In this document: positions 25,131 to 32,975 of the stretch, one piece after another
How the letters are laid out: each line of letters starts with the position of its first letter
Position numbering within the stretch: position 1 is the stretch's first letter
Assembly (NCBI GenBank): GCA_017882165.1
Contig: JADGPZ010000010.1
Coordinates: 1-39,390, forward strand
Direction of reading: 5' to 3'
DNA: 39,390 nt
From: Candidatus Kapaibacterium sp.
GTDB lineage: Bacteria > Bacteroidota > Ignavibacteria > Palsa-1295
The notes under the pieces: generated by a model
What the model was told of the DNA's origin: nothing
The model's database searches: none
What the model saw: only the letters and a program-made list of their open reading frames with translations
Position numbers and translations under genes: made by a program

Positions 25131-25158
25131 AAGAAAAGCCCACGATTGCTCCTGGCCG

Positions 25159-25175
25159 TTCGAGTATCCCTCGAA
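25159..25175. terminator. Possible bidirectional terminator hairpin
   Basis: TTCGAG (25159-25164), a 5-nt loop and CTCGAA (25170-25175) form a short hairpin between the convergent lysine aminotransferase and fibre-protein genes. There is no clear T-run on either side, so support is weak. Confidence 0.3.
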
Positions 25176-25183
25176 TCCGTCTC

Positions 25184-27409
25184 CTATTTTCTCGCGGCGA
25201 CGCCATTGACCTTTAGCTCAATCGCCGATAGCCGCACCTGCAACAGGGCGTTCGCTTTCCGCAATTCTTCGATCGTCTGCTCTTGCTCCTGGACGGCCTT
25301 CACTAATGGCGTGATGAGATCGCCGTACCGGAGATGATAGAGATCGTGCTCGTTCGCCGGACGCTCGACTCCGCTGAAGTTGTAGCCGGCATCTTTCGCC
25401 GCCTGCTCGACTTCCTGCGCCAGGAACCCGCTATAGACGATCTTCTCGACATCGTGTTTGCCGGGATACTCGGGCATATCGCGCTCGCCGGTGATTGCCC
25501 TCTCCTTGGCAAGATTCAGGCGATACGTAATTGGTCGCAACCGAAGGATAAATGGCAGTCCGCTGACATCCTCGGTAATGTCATCCTTTACGCGCGCATC
25601 GCTCAACGCGGAAATACTCTGAACATTACACTGGAGAGAGGTAATGTTGAGATTTCCCAGCACAATGGTGTTGCTTCCGGTCACAGTCGCCCCATAGCCG
25701 AGCGCGGTTACATTGGAAAAGCTGTATGAGTTAACGTCTGCGCTATATCCAATCGCAGTGTTATAACTTCCTGTCGTGTTGGTCCAGAGTGCACCACTAC
25801 CAATCGCAGTGTTATTATTTCCTGTCGTGTTGGAAGCGAGCGCCCGGAACCCACTGGCGGTGTTGCTGTTTCCCGTGGTGTTGAACTTGAGTGCCCGGAC
25901 TCCACTGGCGACATTGTCGTATCCCGTCGTGTTGGAAGTGAGTGCCTCGACTCCACTGGCGACATTAGATTGTCCCGTCGTGTTGGAATAGAGCGCGTAA
26001 CCGCCGAAAGCCGTATTCTCGTAACCGGATGTATTGAAATAGAGTGCATCGGCACCGGTGGCCGTATTGGAGAAGCCCGTCGTGTTGGCAAAGAGCGCAA
26101 GATAGCCGCTCGCGGTGTTATTCGCACCCGTTGTGTTCCGATAGAGCGATTGTTGGCCGCTGGCCGTATTGTTCATTCCAGTGGTGTTAAAAGCGAGAGC
26201 TTGATTGCCACTGGCGGTATTCGCGTTTCCCGTCGTGTTGGAATAGAGCGCCCAGAGCCCACTGGCCGTGTTCCCATTTCCCGTCGTGTTGGAATAGAGC
26301 GCATCGACCCCGCTCGCGGTATTGTAGTATCCCGTCGTGTTGGAAAGGAGAGCATTGAGCCCACTGGCCATATTCAGGTAGCCCGTCGTGTTGGAAAAGA
26401 GCGTGCTATCGCCGAGAGCCGTATTCCCATAGCCGGATGTGTTTGAAAAGAGCGCCTTGAACCCTATGGCGGAGTTGCCGTATCCCGTATTGCTCCCCAG
26501 TATCCCGAACCCAAAACCGGTATTCGTGCCGCTGCTTCCGATCTGGATTAACCCTGACTGGATATTATTCGCCCGAAATTGCAGGTCATTCGCGTCCGTC
26601 GTACCGATAAAGTCGGTGCCCGGTGTCGTGCCACTATTTCCAGCAAGCGACCATCCGGCCGAACCGGATGCGGGCGTCTGCCATCCGGATCCGCCGGAGC
26701 CGTTCGCCGTAAGGATCTGTCCGTTCGTTGCCAAACCGGAGCCGATCTTGCTACTCGTGACCGCACCATCGGCGATCATTCCATTCTTGATGCCGCTATT
26801 CTGCACGTTGATCGTAGCCGTGGCAGCACTGACAATCGATAAGGCACCGTCCGTATTCTGGATACTTGTGATGGTGCCACCACTGCCACCCGACGCGTTG
26901 ATGGTAATCGTCCCGTTCGGGTTCGCATTAACAGAGGCCCCATTGGCGCCTTGCAACGTGAGGGTGCCGCTCAGTCCGTTGACCGAGGTTACCGCGTTGA
27001 TCCCGTTGAGTGCGACCGACCGCGCGAAACTCGCCGTGTCCGCGAAGAAGGCCGAAGCCACGTCCACAAGCCGGGAGCGTGGCGTGAGTTCCGCCGAGCC
27101 ATCGACTTGCACGCCGAGCCAATGAGGACTCCCTGCTGTAAAGGCGAGCGGCGAGAGGTTACTGACCTTGCCGATGAGCACATCGAACACGCCATTCGTA
27201 AACGTGACGGTCTGCGTCTCAGTGAAGATTGCCGTGCCGCCGCTCGCTGTCATGTAGAGACTCATGGTCAGCGAGTGCGGCCCGCTGAGCGCGGCACCAT
27301 TCGTGATGGTGCCTTGATAGGAGATCATGCGCTGGGCATCCGCGCCCGATGCCAAAAACAGCGTCAGAAAGATACTGGTCAGTAGGGAAACACGGAAAGA
27401 TGGATGCAT
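25184..27409 (-). CDS. Self-cleaving surface fibre protein: ISYQG module, 17-residue repeats, S74 chaperone
   Basis: I chose the ATG at 27409 because it begins a signal peptide (MHPSFRVSLLTSIFLTLFLASGADAQ); the frame extends 30 codons upstream. The product is 741 residues. Order: ISYQG module (~27-130; MISYQGTITNG, NGVFDVLIGK, PHWLGVQVDG), a spacer with tail-fibre-like motifs (GQILTANGSGGSGWQTP), fourteen full 17-residue repeats of NTASGxxALYSNTTGxx plus one degenerate unit, then a peptidase S74 domain from SDARVKDDI (Ser603, Lys608) with SGFLAQEVEQAAK and a terminal coiled coil (VKAVQEQEQTIEELRKANAL). In phage tailspikes this domain trimerises the fibre and cuts itself off before the serine. 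A trimeric, self-processed surface adhesin or fibre is inferred. Confidence 0.88.
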   Translation of the reverse strand: MHPSFRVSLLTSIFLTLFLASGADAQRMISYQGTITNGAALSGPHSLTMSLYMTASGGTAIFTETQTVTFTNGVFDVLIGKVSNLSPLAFTAGSPHWLGVQVDGSAELTPRSRLVDVASAFFADTASFARSVALNGINAVTSVNGLSGTLTLQGANGASVNANPNGTITINASGGSGGTITSIQNTDGALSIVSAATATINVQNSGIKNGMIADGAVTSSKIGSGLATNGQILTANGSGGSGWQTPASGSAGWSLAGNSGTTPGTDFIGTTDANDLQFRANNIQSGLIQIGSSGTNTGFGFGILGSNTGYGNSAIGFKALFSNTSGYGNTALGDSTLFSNTTGYLNMASGLNALLSNTTGYYNTASGVDALYSNTTGNGNTASGLWALYSNTTGNANTASGNQALAFNTTGMNNTASGQQSLYRNTTGANNTASGYLALFANTTGFSNTATGADALYFNTSGYENTAFGGYALYSNTTGQSNVASGVEALTSNTTGYDNVASGVRALKFNTTGNSNTASGFRALASNTTGNNNTAIGSGALWTNTTGSYNTAIGYSADVNSYSFSNVTALGYGATVTGSNTIVLGNLNITSLQCNVQSISALSDARVKDDITEDVSGLPFILRLRPITYRLNLAKERAITGERDMPEYPGKHDVEKIVYSGFLAQEVEQAAKDAGYNFSGVERPANEHDLYHLRYGDLITPLVKAVQEQEQTIEELRKANALLQVRLSAIELKVNGVAARK
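25712..26476 (-). repeat. Fifteen 51-bp tandem repeats in the fibre gene
   Basis: The block is 765 bp, an exact multiple of 51. Fourteen units code the 17-residue pattern N(T/V)ASGxxAL(Y/F)xNTTGxx; the fifteenth (NTAIGYSADVNSYSFSN) is degenerate. The pattern resembles the beta-roll head repeats of trimeric autotransporter adhesins. Unit-to-unit DNA similarity is high (recurrent ...CCCGTCGTGTTGGAA... on the plus strand), so the copy number may vary between strains. Confidence 0.9.
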
Positions 27410-27757
27410 AACATACCTGCTGGATTGTGGGAAATGGAAAAACCATCCACCTTTGCGCGGATACCCCGAATCCGACCCATTCCGGTATGGAACCGGCACT
27501 ATCGCGGATCGAGATGCCGCAACGAGACGGACGACGACGGATGATCTCCAGTCCTATTGGGGATTATCCGAACAGGTATGAGTAACCTGCTACCACAAAG
27601 TTACGCAACTTTTTCGGGCCTACGGCGAAAGTGGAAGTCTGATGGACTATTGTGGAATTCCTCGCGTTCCTTTTGTTAACCGACTCGGATATTTCTAACG
27701 TCAAGATAACAACCCAACTTGCCAGCACCACATTCGCCCGATGATTACTCCGCCTGG
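27410..27757. other. Intergenic region between divergent genes
   Basis: 348 bp separates the fibre gene (-) from the unknown gene (+). A possible -7 box TAACTTTG on the minus strand is listed separately. For the plus-strand gene I see no convincing TTG/TAnnTTTG pair. An in-frame TTG start at 27719 would shorten this region by 39 bp. Nothing else was recognised. Confidence 0.5.
27596..27603 (-). promoter_or_regulatory. Possible -7 box TAACTTTG for the fibre gene
   Basis: Exact TAnnTTTG match on the minus strand, in the context TTGCGTAACTTTG. It lies about 187 nt upstream of the chosen ATG, so the leader would be long. No TTG is found at the usual -33 distance. Confidence 0.3.
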
Positions 27758-28837
27758 ATGCGCATTCGGCTTCCAGAATTGAACAAGACGATCGATACCG
27801 GCGAGAGAGAATCTCTCGAAATAGTGGCAGTAGAATCGATCCTTGCCTGTCAAGTAATCAATCGTGATTGCCCGAACGAGCGCGAGCGATTCACATACAT
27901 CTCGATGATCCACAGCTCGCTCTTTCGGCATCAGCGGGCGGTGCCATCAAAAGCTTTGGAATCCGCATTGAGGGATGTCGAATCGCTGATGATCCTGCTC
28001 GCTGCGTCACTCGGTGTCGAAACCCGGTTTCTTGCTGTGTTCTATCTGCTTCACAATCCAGAGGTAGATGGTCTTCACGCACAATTCCTTCCCGGCAAGG
28101 ATGAAGCCGACTTTGCAGGAGCCAACCGGTTAGGGATGCAGCTCTTCCAGCGAGCGGCGCTTGGGTTGCTGGAAGCGTACAAGCAACTTTGCGCCGGTCC
28201 CGCAACACGGGAGGTTGTCGATCTTCTGAGTGGCGCGGCAAAGGATTTCTCTCAAATCGTGGAGGTGAACCGCGAGTTAGGCAGAACGCTCGACCGCGAC
28301 CAATTCCGCGCCTTGACGGAGTATTTCCAAAATGTTGTTGTCCAGGGACGAGACTTGCGTGGCGTGAATGCCGGCGATCAGCCGTGGTCGTACATTATTG
28401 ATTTGCTCCTCGGAGTCGATCTCAAGCATGTCTTCGAAGTGGCCTTTGACCGGAAGTATCCGCCTGAGGTCCTGACGGTCGCGGATGCCATCATTTACGA
28501 GTTCAATCACGGCGATTATCTGAAGCGCGGGTATCTTTTGCCGGAAGACTACACGAAGTTGGAAGAGACTGAGGCGGCAATTGCAAACGGCCAAGCCAGT
28601 CTTCCGAATGCGATTCGAGGCGACAATCGCGAACTTCTGAACGCTATGCGGAGTGCGATTGAATCATACCTCATGACCTCGAACACTCATCTTGGGCTGG
28701 CGAAGAAATACGTCCCGGTCGACTCCCAGACTCATGTCCAAATTGGCTCATCTGGTACAAATATCCAAAAGTTCTTGAAAGATGGGCTGATCGACGAGCG
28801 GGCGAGGGTGCTGGCTGATCTCGAGCATAGCACATAA
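27758..28837 (+). CDS. Unrecognised soluble, mostly helical protein
   Basis: I do not recognise a family. The ATG at 27758 gives 359 residues; a TTG at 27719 would add 13. There is no signal peptide or membrane helix, and the composition (many Leu, Glu, Ala, Arg) suggests a cytoplasmic alpha-helical protein. Segments with conserved-looking character are EVVDLLSGAAKDFSQIVEVN, DQPWSYIIDLLLGVDLKHVF and the C-terminal part after SLPNAIRGDNRELLNAMRSA with HLGLAKKYVPVDSQ. It stands alone on the plus strand, 160 bp before the ABC exporter gene; codon use is like that of its neighbours. Coding is supported by length and by the absence of a better overlapping frame. Confidence 0.7.
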   Translation: MRIRLPELNKTIDTGERESLEIVAVESILACQVINRDCPNERERFTYISMIHSSLFRHQRAVPSKALESALRDVESLMILLAASLGVETRFLAVFYLLHNPEVDGLHAQFLPGKDEADFAGANRLGMQLFQRAALGLLEAYKQLCAGPATREVVDLLSGAAKDFSQIVEVNRELGRTLDRDQFRALTEYFQNVVVQGRDLRGVNAGDQPWSYIIDLLLGVDLKHVFEVAFDRKYPPEVLTVADAIIYEFNHGDYLKRGYLLPEDYTKLEETEAAIANGQASLPNAIRGDNRELLNAMRSAIESYLMTSNTHLGLAKKYVPVDSQTHVQIGSSGTNIQKFLKDGLIDERARVLADLEHST

Positions 28838-28956
28838 GAGACTCAAGCCATGCAAAGGGCCAATTCTGAGTCCTTTTCGTCCCTTCGGTCCATCTCATCC
28901 CTTCCGCTCTTCTCACCCGCGGAAACCCTACACTAAAATATTCGTTGAAACGTGGA

Positions 28957-28976
28957 GTGGATGAGCGATCATCCAC
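28957..28976 (+). promoter_or_regulatory. Perfect 8-bp hairpin with GCGA tetraloop in the ABC exporter leader
   Basis: GTGGATGA and TCATCCAC pair exactly around GCGA, a GNRA-type tetraloop. The stem ends 21 nt before the exporter ATG, close enough to affect ribosome access if transcribed. There is no T-run after it, so it is not a terminator. Confidence 0.4.
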
Positions 28977-28997
28977 GGTCGTCGTCGCAACATACTT

Positions 28998-30827
28998 ATG
29001 AAACTACTATTACGATATCTTCGCGGATACCGCAAACTCGTCGCGCTCACGCTCGGGCTGGCGGCGATCAATACGCTCTTCTCGCTCGTCGATCCGATGC
29101 TTTTCGCTCGGATTCTCGACAATTATGTCAAGAAATTCCAAGAGCTTTCTTCCTCCGAGTTTTTTGGCGGCGTCGGGCCACTCATTCTGCTCATGATGGG
29201 AGCCGCGTTCGTCTCGCGCGTGGCAAAGAATTTTCAAGACTACTACACCAACGTTCTGACGCAACGCCTCGGCGTCCAAATATATAGCGAGGGTGTCGAG
29301 CACTCCCTCAATCTGCCGTATCAGGTCTTCGAAGACCAGCGAAGCGGCGAGACGCTCGGCAAGCTACAGAAGGTCAGACTTGACACAGAACGTGTGATCC
29401 AGTCGGCAGTGGGATTTGTATTCACCACGCTCATCGGTGTACTCTTCGTCATTGGTTACTCGTTCTACGTCCACTGGAGCATCGTGCCAGCCTACTTCTT
29501 CGGTATGGCGGTCATTGGCTACATGAGTTGGGTGCTGGGAAAGAAGATCAAGACGATTCAAAAGAAGATCGTCGCGCAAACGACCGCGCTTGCCGGATCG
29601 ACGACCGAATCCCTTCGCAATATCGAGCTCGTGAAGAGCCTCGGTCTTGCCGAGCAGGAGATTAAACGATTGAACTCCACGACCGAGAAGATCCTGCTCC
29701 TCGAACTCGAAAAGGTGAAATACATCCGTCGTCTGAGCTTCATACAGGGCACAGTTGTGAACGGATTGCGTAATGGCATCCTGTTCCTGATGCTCTACCT
29801 CGTGTTCACGCAGGCCATCTCCTACGGGCAGTTCTTCGCGCTCTATATTTACTCATTCTTCATCTTCAGCCCATTGCAGGAGCTTGGCAACATCATCAAC
29901 ACATTCCGCGAAGCCGAAGCGTCGCTGAATATCTTCGAGGACTTGCTGAAGACTCCAATCGAGCGCAAGCCCGCAAACCCGGCAGCGATTGGGACGATTC
30001 AGTCGCTCACATTCGATGATGTTTCCTTCAAGCATCTCTCGTCATCGAACTTCGCGCTCACGAACATTTCGTTTGAGACGCGGCGTGGCGAAACGATCGC
30101 ATTCGTCGGCCCATCCGGCGCGGGCAAGACAACGCTTGTGAAGCTCTTGGTCGGACTCTATCCGCCGCAAGCGGGCCGTGTCCTCTACAATGGCATTTCC
30201 GGCACCGACATCGACTTCGACGAACTGCGCGAGCGGATTGGGATGGTTACGCAGGACACGCAACTCTTCAGCGGCACGATCCGCGAGAACTTGCTCTTTG
30301 TCCGACCCGGTGCGACGGATGCTGAGTGTATGGATGTCCTGAACAAGGCCGCGTGTCAAGGCTTGCTTGCCCGAGCCACGCAAGGATTGGACACGGTCAT
30401 TGGTGAAGGTGGCGTCAAAGTCTCGGGCGGTGAGAAGCAGAGGCTTTCTATTGCTCGATCGCTGCTCCGGCAACCGAATTTGCTCGTCTTCGATGAAGCA
30501 ACATCGTCGCTCGACTCTTTGACCGAAGAAGAGATCACCGAGACGATCCGCGAAGTATCGAGCCGCACCGATCTCATCACGATCATGATCGCGCACCGGC
30601 TCTCGACCGTGATGCATGCCGACCGAATCTTCGTCCTCGAACAGGGCCAGATCATCGAGTCTGGCCGGCACGAGGACTTGCTCGCGCTCAAAGGTCTCTA
30701 CTATGCGATGTGGCGCCAGCAAATCGGCGAACGGGTCAGGCCACTTGCGCCGGCCGCAACCGTCGTGACGGAGAATGGCAAGCTCGCGACGAAGACAATT
30801 ACTTCGACAAAAGCACAAGCCGTATAG
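28998..30827 (+). CDS. ABC transporter, fused permease/ATPase exporter (MsbA-like)
   Basis: The 609-residue half-transporter has six predicted transmembrane helices in the first ~310 residues (for example LVALTLGLAAINTLFSLV and VGFVFTTLIGVLFVIGYSFY), then a nucleotide-binding domain: Walker A GPSGAGKT (371-378), Q-loop in VTQDTQLFSG, signature VSGGEKQ (475-481), Walker B LLVFDEATSSLD, and switch histidine in IMIAHRLSTV. It should work as a homodimer exporting lipids, drugs or peptides across the inner membrane; the substrate cannot be told. The ~30-residue tail after the ATPase domain is alanine/threonine-rich and not conserved in the family. The gene stands alone and ends 6 bp from the convergent fibronectin-III gene. 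Confidence 0.94.
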   Translation: MKLLLRYLRGYRKLVALTLGLAAINTLFSLVDPMLFARILDNYVKKFQELSSSEFFGGVGPLILLMMGAAFVSRVAKNFQDYYTNVLTQRLGVQIYSEGVEHSLNLPYQVFEDQRSGETLGKLQKVRLDTERVIQSAVGFVFTTLIGVLFVIGYSFYVHWSIVPAYFFGMAVIGYMSWVLGKKIKTIQKKIVAQTTALAGSTTESLRNIELVKSLGLAEQEIKRLNSTTEKILLLELEKVKYIRRLSFIQGTVVNGLRNGILFLMLYLVFTQAISYGQFFALYIYSFFIFSPLQELGNIINTFREAEASLNIFEDLLKTPIERKPANPAAIGTIQSLTFDDVSFKHLSSSNFALTNISFETRRGETIAFVGPSGAGKTTLVKLLVGLYPPQAGRVLYNGISGTDIDFDELRERIGMVTQDTQLFSGTIRENLLFVRPGATDAECMDVLNKAACQGLLARATQGLDTVIGEGGVKVSGGEKQRLSIARSLLRQPNLLVFDEATSSLDSLTEEEITETIREVSSRTDLITIMIAHRLSTVMHADRIFVLEQGQIIESGRHEDLLALKGLYYAMWRQQIGERVRPLAPAATVVTENGKLATKTITSTKAQAV

Positions 30828-30833
30828 AACACC

Positions 30834-32966
30834 TCAGCGCGCCGTGACGCTGACCCGTATGCTAAGTCTCGATTCCGTGCCATTCGCATCGAACGCCTTG
30901 ATCGCATACGTATAGGAGGCCTCGCGCGTCACAACATGGTCAACGAACTGGCTTGCGCCATCCGCGATGGTTGTGTACTGCTCCACCGGCTTATCTCCCA
31001 TCCCGCGATAAAGGATTAGTCGCAACGGGTTGATCGAAGGGTTTGTCCATGTCAGTTGCATCGCACGGCCACTATCAATTGCGACGACACGGAGATCGCG
31101 GACGCCATCGATGAGCGAACGGCGATACGGCCTTGCTGTCACTGTTCCCGAGAACTTCGAGTGATTGCCGGTCGTGTCGATCGCCTGCATCGCGTATTCG
31201 TATGCCGTGTTCTGCGTGACTTTGGTATCGGTGGCGCGCTTGGCGGCCGCGTTCATTTCACTCGCTGTCATCCATGCACCGGAGCCTTCACGGCGCAGCA
31301 GCACTTGGGTGCGAACATCTTTGCTCGAAGATGGGATGAAGTCGATTGTCACACTGGTGTCGGTAACAGTCGCGCCCGTAATGACTGGTGGCACCGGCGG
31401 AATAATATCCGGCCTCGGCACAGCGAGAATCGCGGAAAGGGGCGACTCGTTGTAATTCCGGTCGAGCGCGAGGGCGCGGTAATAGACAAACGGCGTGAGC
31501 GAGACGAGCGTGACGGTATCGCTGTACGTTGTTCGGCGCGCTTCCGGTACTTCAGGATCGACATAGGATTCCTGAATCGCGGAGAACTCGTGCTCGGGCG
31601 CATTCGCGCGCAGCAGGCGGTAGCCCATCAGGTCGCGCTCTGTGTTGCCTTTCAGCTTCAGTGTGACGATGCCATTCGTATCCATCGTGCCGCTAAGCCA
31701 TGTCGGCGCGATAGGTGGCGTCGTATCCATCAGCGGCGCATAGGCGGGAAAGGAGCGGCTCATGTTTCGCGCCGTGTCGAACGCCTCGATCACATAGTAG
31801 TTATGAACGGTGTCGGAGAAATGTGTGTCGGTAAATGTTCGGGTGCTTGGCGGAAGCGTCTGCGAAATTGGATCGAACTTACCAGAATCACTCTCGCCGC
31901 GCAAGACGCGAAATCCTTTGAGATCTCCGGCGACCGGTTCGGCCATTTCCCATGTGACCTCTATCGCGTGGTCCGAAATCTGTTTCGGATTGCTGATGAG
32001 CGGCATCCCCGGCGGCGTGAGATCGCGGCCCATGGCGTGCGCTTCGCCAACGACTTCCAGATCGGCAAACGAAGTCGTTCCGGCAATCCGATAGATGTAT
32101 GGACGATAATTGATAATTGTTGTGTCGAGGTAACTCTCGCTGTCGGTCGCCTTCAATGCCGATTGCCGAATCGTAATCAGCGGATACCGATTCAGCCGTT
32201 TGAACGTCTTGCCACCATCTTCGCTGCGGCTCACGATGTAGGAGCCAAGCTTCGGCGACGCCGGCCAGTTGAGCGAGATTGTGCGGTCACCTTCGACGGG
32301 CGTAATCGTCTTCCGCGAGAGCGCTTTGTCGTAAGGGACGTTCTCAATCGTAATGCTCCCGCTATCGGCATGATAGATCGCGAGCTGCCGTGCAAGGCGA
32401 ACACGATAGGTGTAGCGCACACCTCGCTGGACATTGTGATCCACGAAGCGAAGGCCGAGACCTTCGGCAGCTTCCGCGTCGCGGTCGGCGGCGATAAGCG
32501 CGAAGCTTCGGCTCATGTCGAGCGAAGCTTGCTTCTGGCTGATTTCTTTCTCGTCCTCGATGCCTGACTGCAATGCCACGCCAGCCTGTGTGGAATCGTA
32601 CAACAGGCTGTATGCGATCTGCGTGTAGTCAATGGCTGAATCCTCGGTCGTAGATGCCTCTCGTGGTGTCAGAAACTTCACCCACCGCTCGCGTGGCCAC
32701 GGCTTGATCAGTGTTCCAATTTGCGAGAAGCTCTTCTCCCCTGCCACCGACCGCTCGATTACGTAGCCGGACTCGTTCGCGCCGAGCCACAACGCCGTGT
32801 TCGATGGCCCCCAGCGGATAATGATGGAGTCGCCCATCGCCCGCGCCGTCACGCCAATATGCGCCGCTAACGGATCGCCCTCAGCCTCTGCTTGCGCATG
32901 AGCAATGGGAACGCGCGCGAGTGAGAAAACAAGTAGCGCGAATAAAATCAGATAAGATTGTTTCAT
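30834..32966 (-). CDS. Secreted fibronectin type III repeat protein
   Basis: The 710-residue product has a signal peptide (MKQSYLILFALLVFSLARVPIAHAQ). Most of it consists of about six fibronectin-III-like units, recognisable by G-Y-x-I/V-x-R strands (SGYVIERS, GSYIVSRSEDGGKTF, GFRVLRGESDSGKF, GYRLLRANAPEHEF, VLLRREGSG, LILYRGMGD) and YxYxVxAxD ends (YRALALDRNYNESP, YEYAMQAIDTTGNHS, YTYAIKAFDANGTES). No T9SS sorting domain is present. It is the last gene of the three-gene unit, starting 9 bp after the stop of the giant protein gene, so it is most likely co-expressed with it. A scaffold or carbohydrate/protein binding role is inferred; no enzyme domain is seen. Confidence 0.85.
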   Translation of the reverse strand: MKQSYLILFALLVFSLARVPIAHAQAEAEGDPLAAHIGVTARAMGDSIIIRWGPSNTALWLGANESGYVIERSVAGEKSFSQIGTLIKPWPRERWVKFLTPREASTTEDSAIDYTQIAYSLLYDSTQAGVALQSGIEDEKEISQKQASLDMSRSFALIAADRDAEAAEGLGLRFVDHNVQRGVRYTYRVRLARQLAIYHADSGSITIENVPYDKALSRKTITPVEGDRTISLNWPASPKLGSYIVSRSEDGGKTFKRLNRYPLITIRQSALKATDSESYLDTTIINYRPYIYRIAGTTSFADLEVVGEAHAMGRDLTPPGMPLISNPKQISDHAIEVTWEMAEPVAGDLKGFRVLRGESDSGKFDPISQTLPPSTRTFTDTHFSDTVHNYYVIEAFDTARNMSRSFPAYAPLMDTTPPIAPTWLSGTMDTNGIVTLKLKGNTERDLMGYRLLRANAPEHEFSAIQESYVDPEVPEARRTTYSDTVTLVSLTPFVYYRALALDRNYNESPLSAILAVPRPDIIPPVPPVITGATVTDTSVTIDFIPSSSKDVRTQVLLRREGSGAWMTASEMNAAAKRATDTKVTQNTAYEYAMQAIDTTGNHSKFSGTVTARPYRRSLIDGVRDLRVVAIDSGRAMQLTWTNPSINPLRLILYRGMGDKPVEQYTTIADGASQFVDHVVTREASYTYAIKAFDANGTESRLSIRVSVTAR

Positions 32967-32975
32967 AAGCGCGCC

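Noticed and set aside
25712-26476. Possible CRISPR array because of regular repeats
   Set aside because: The units are contiguous 51-bp coding repeats without spacers and keep the reading frame.
31056-32567. 503-codon plus-strand frame opposite the fibronectin-III gene
   Set aside because: Arg/His-rich antisense shadow; the minus-strand frame has a signal peptide and recognisable repeats.
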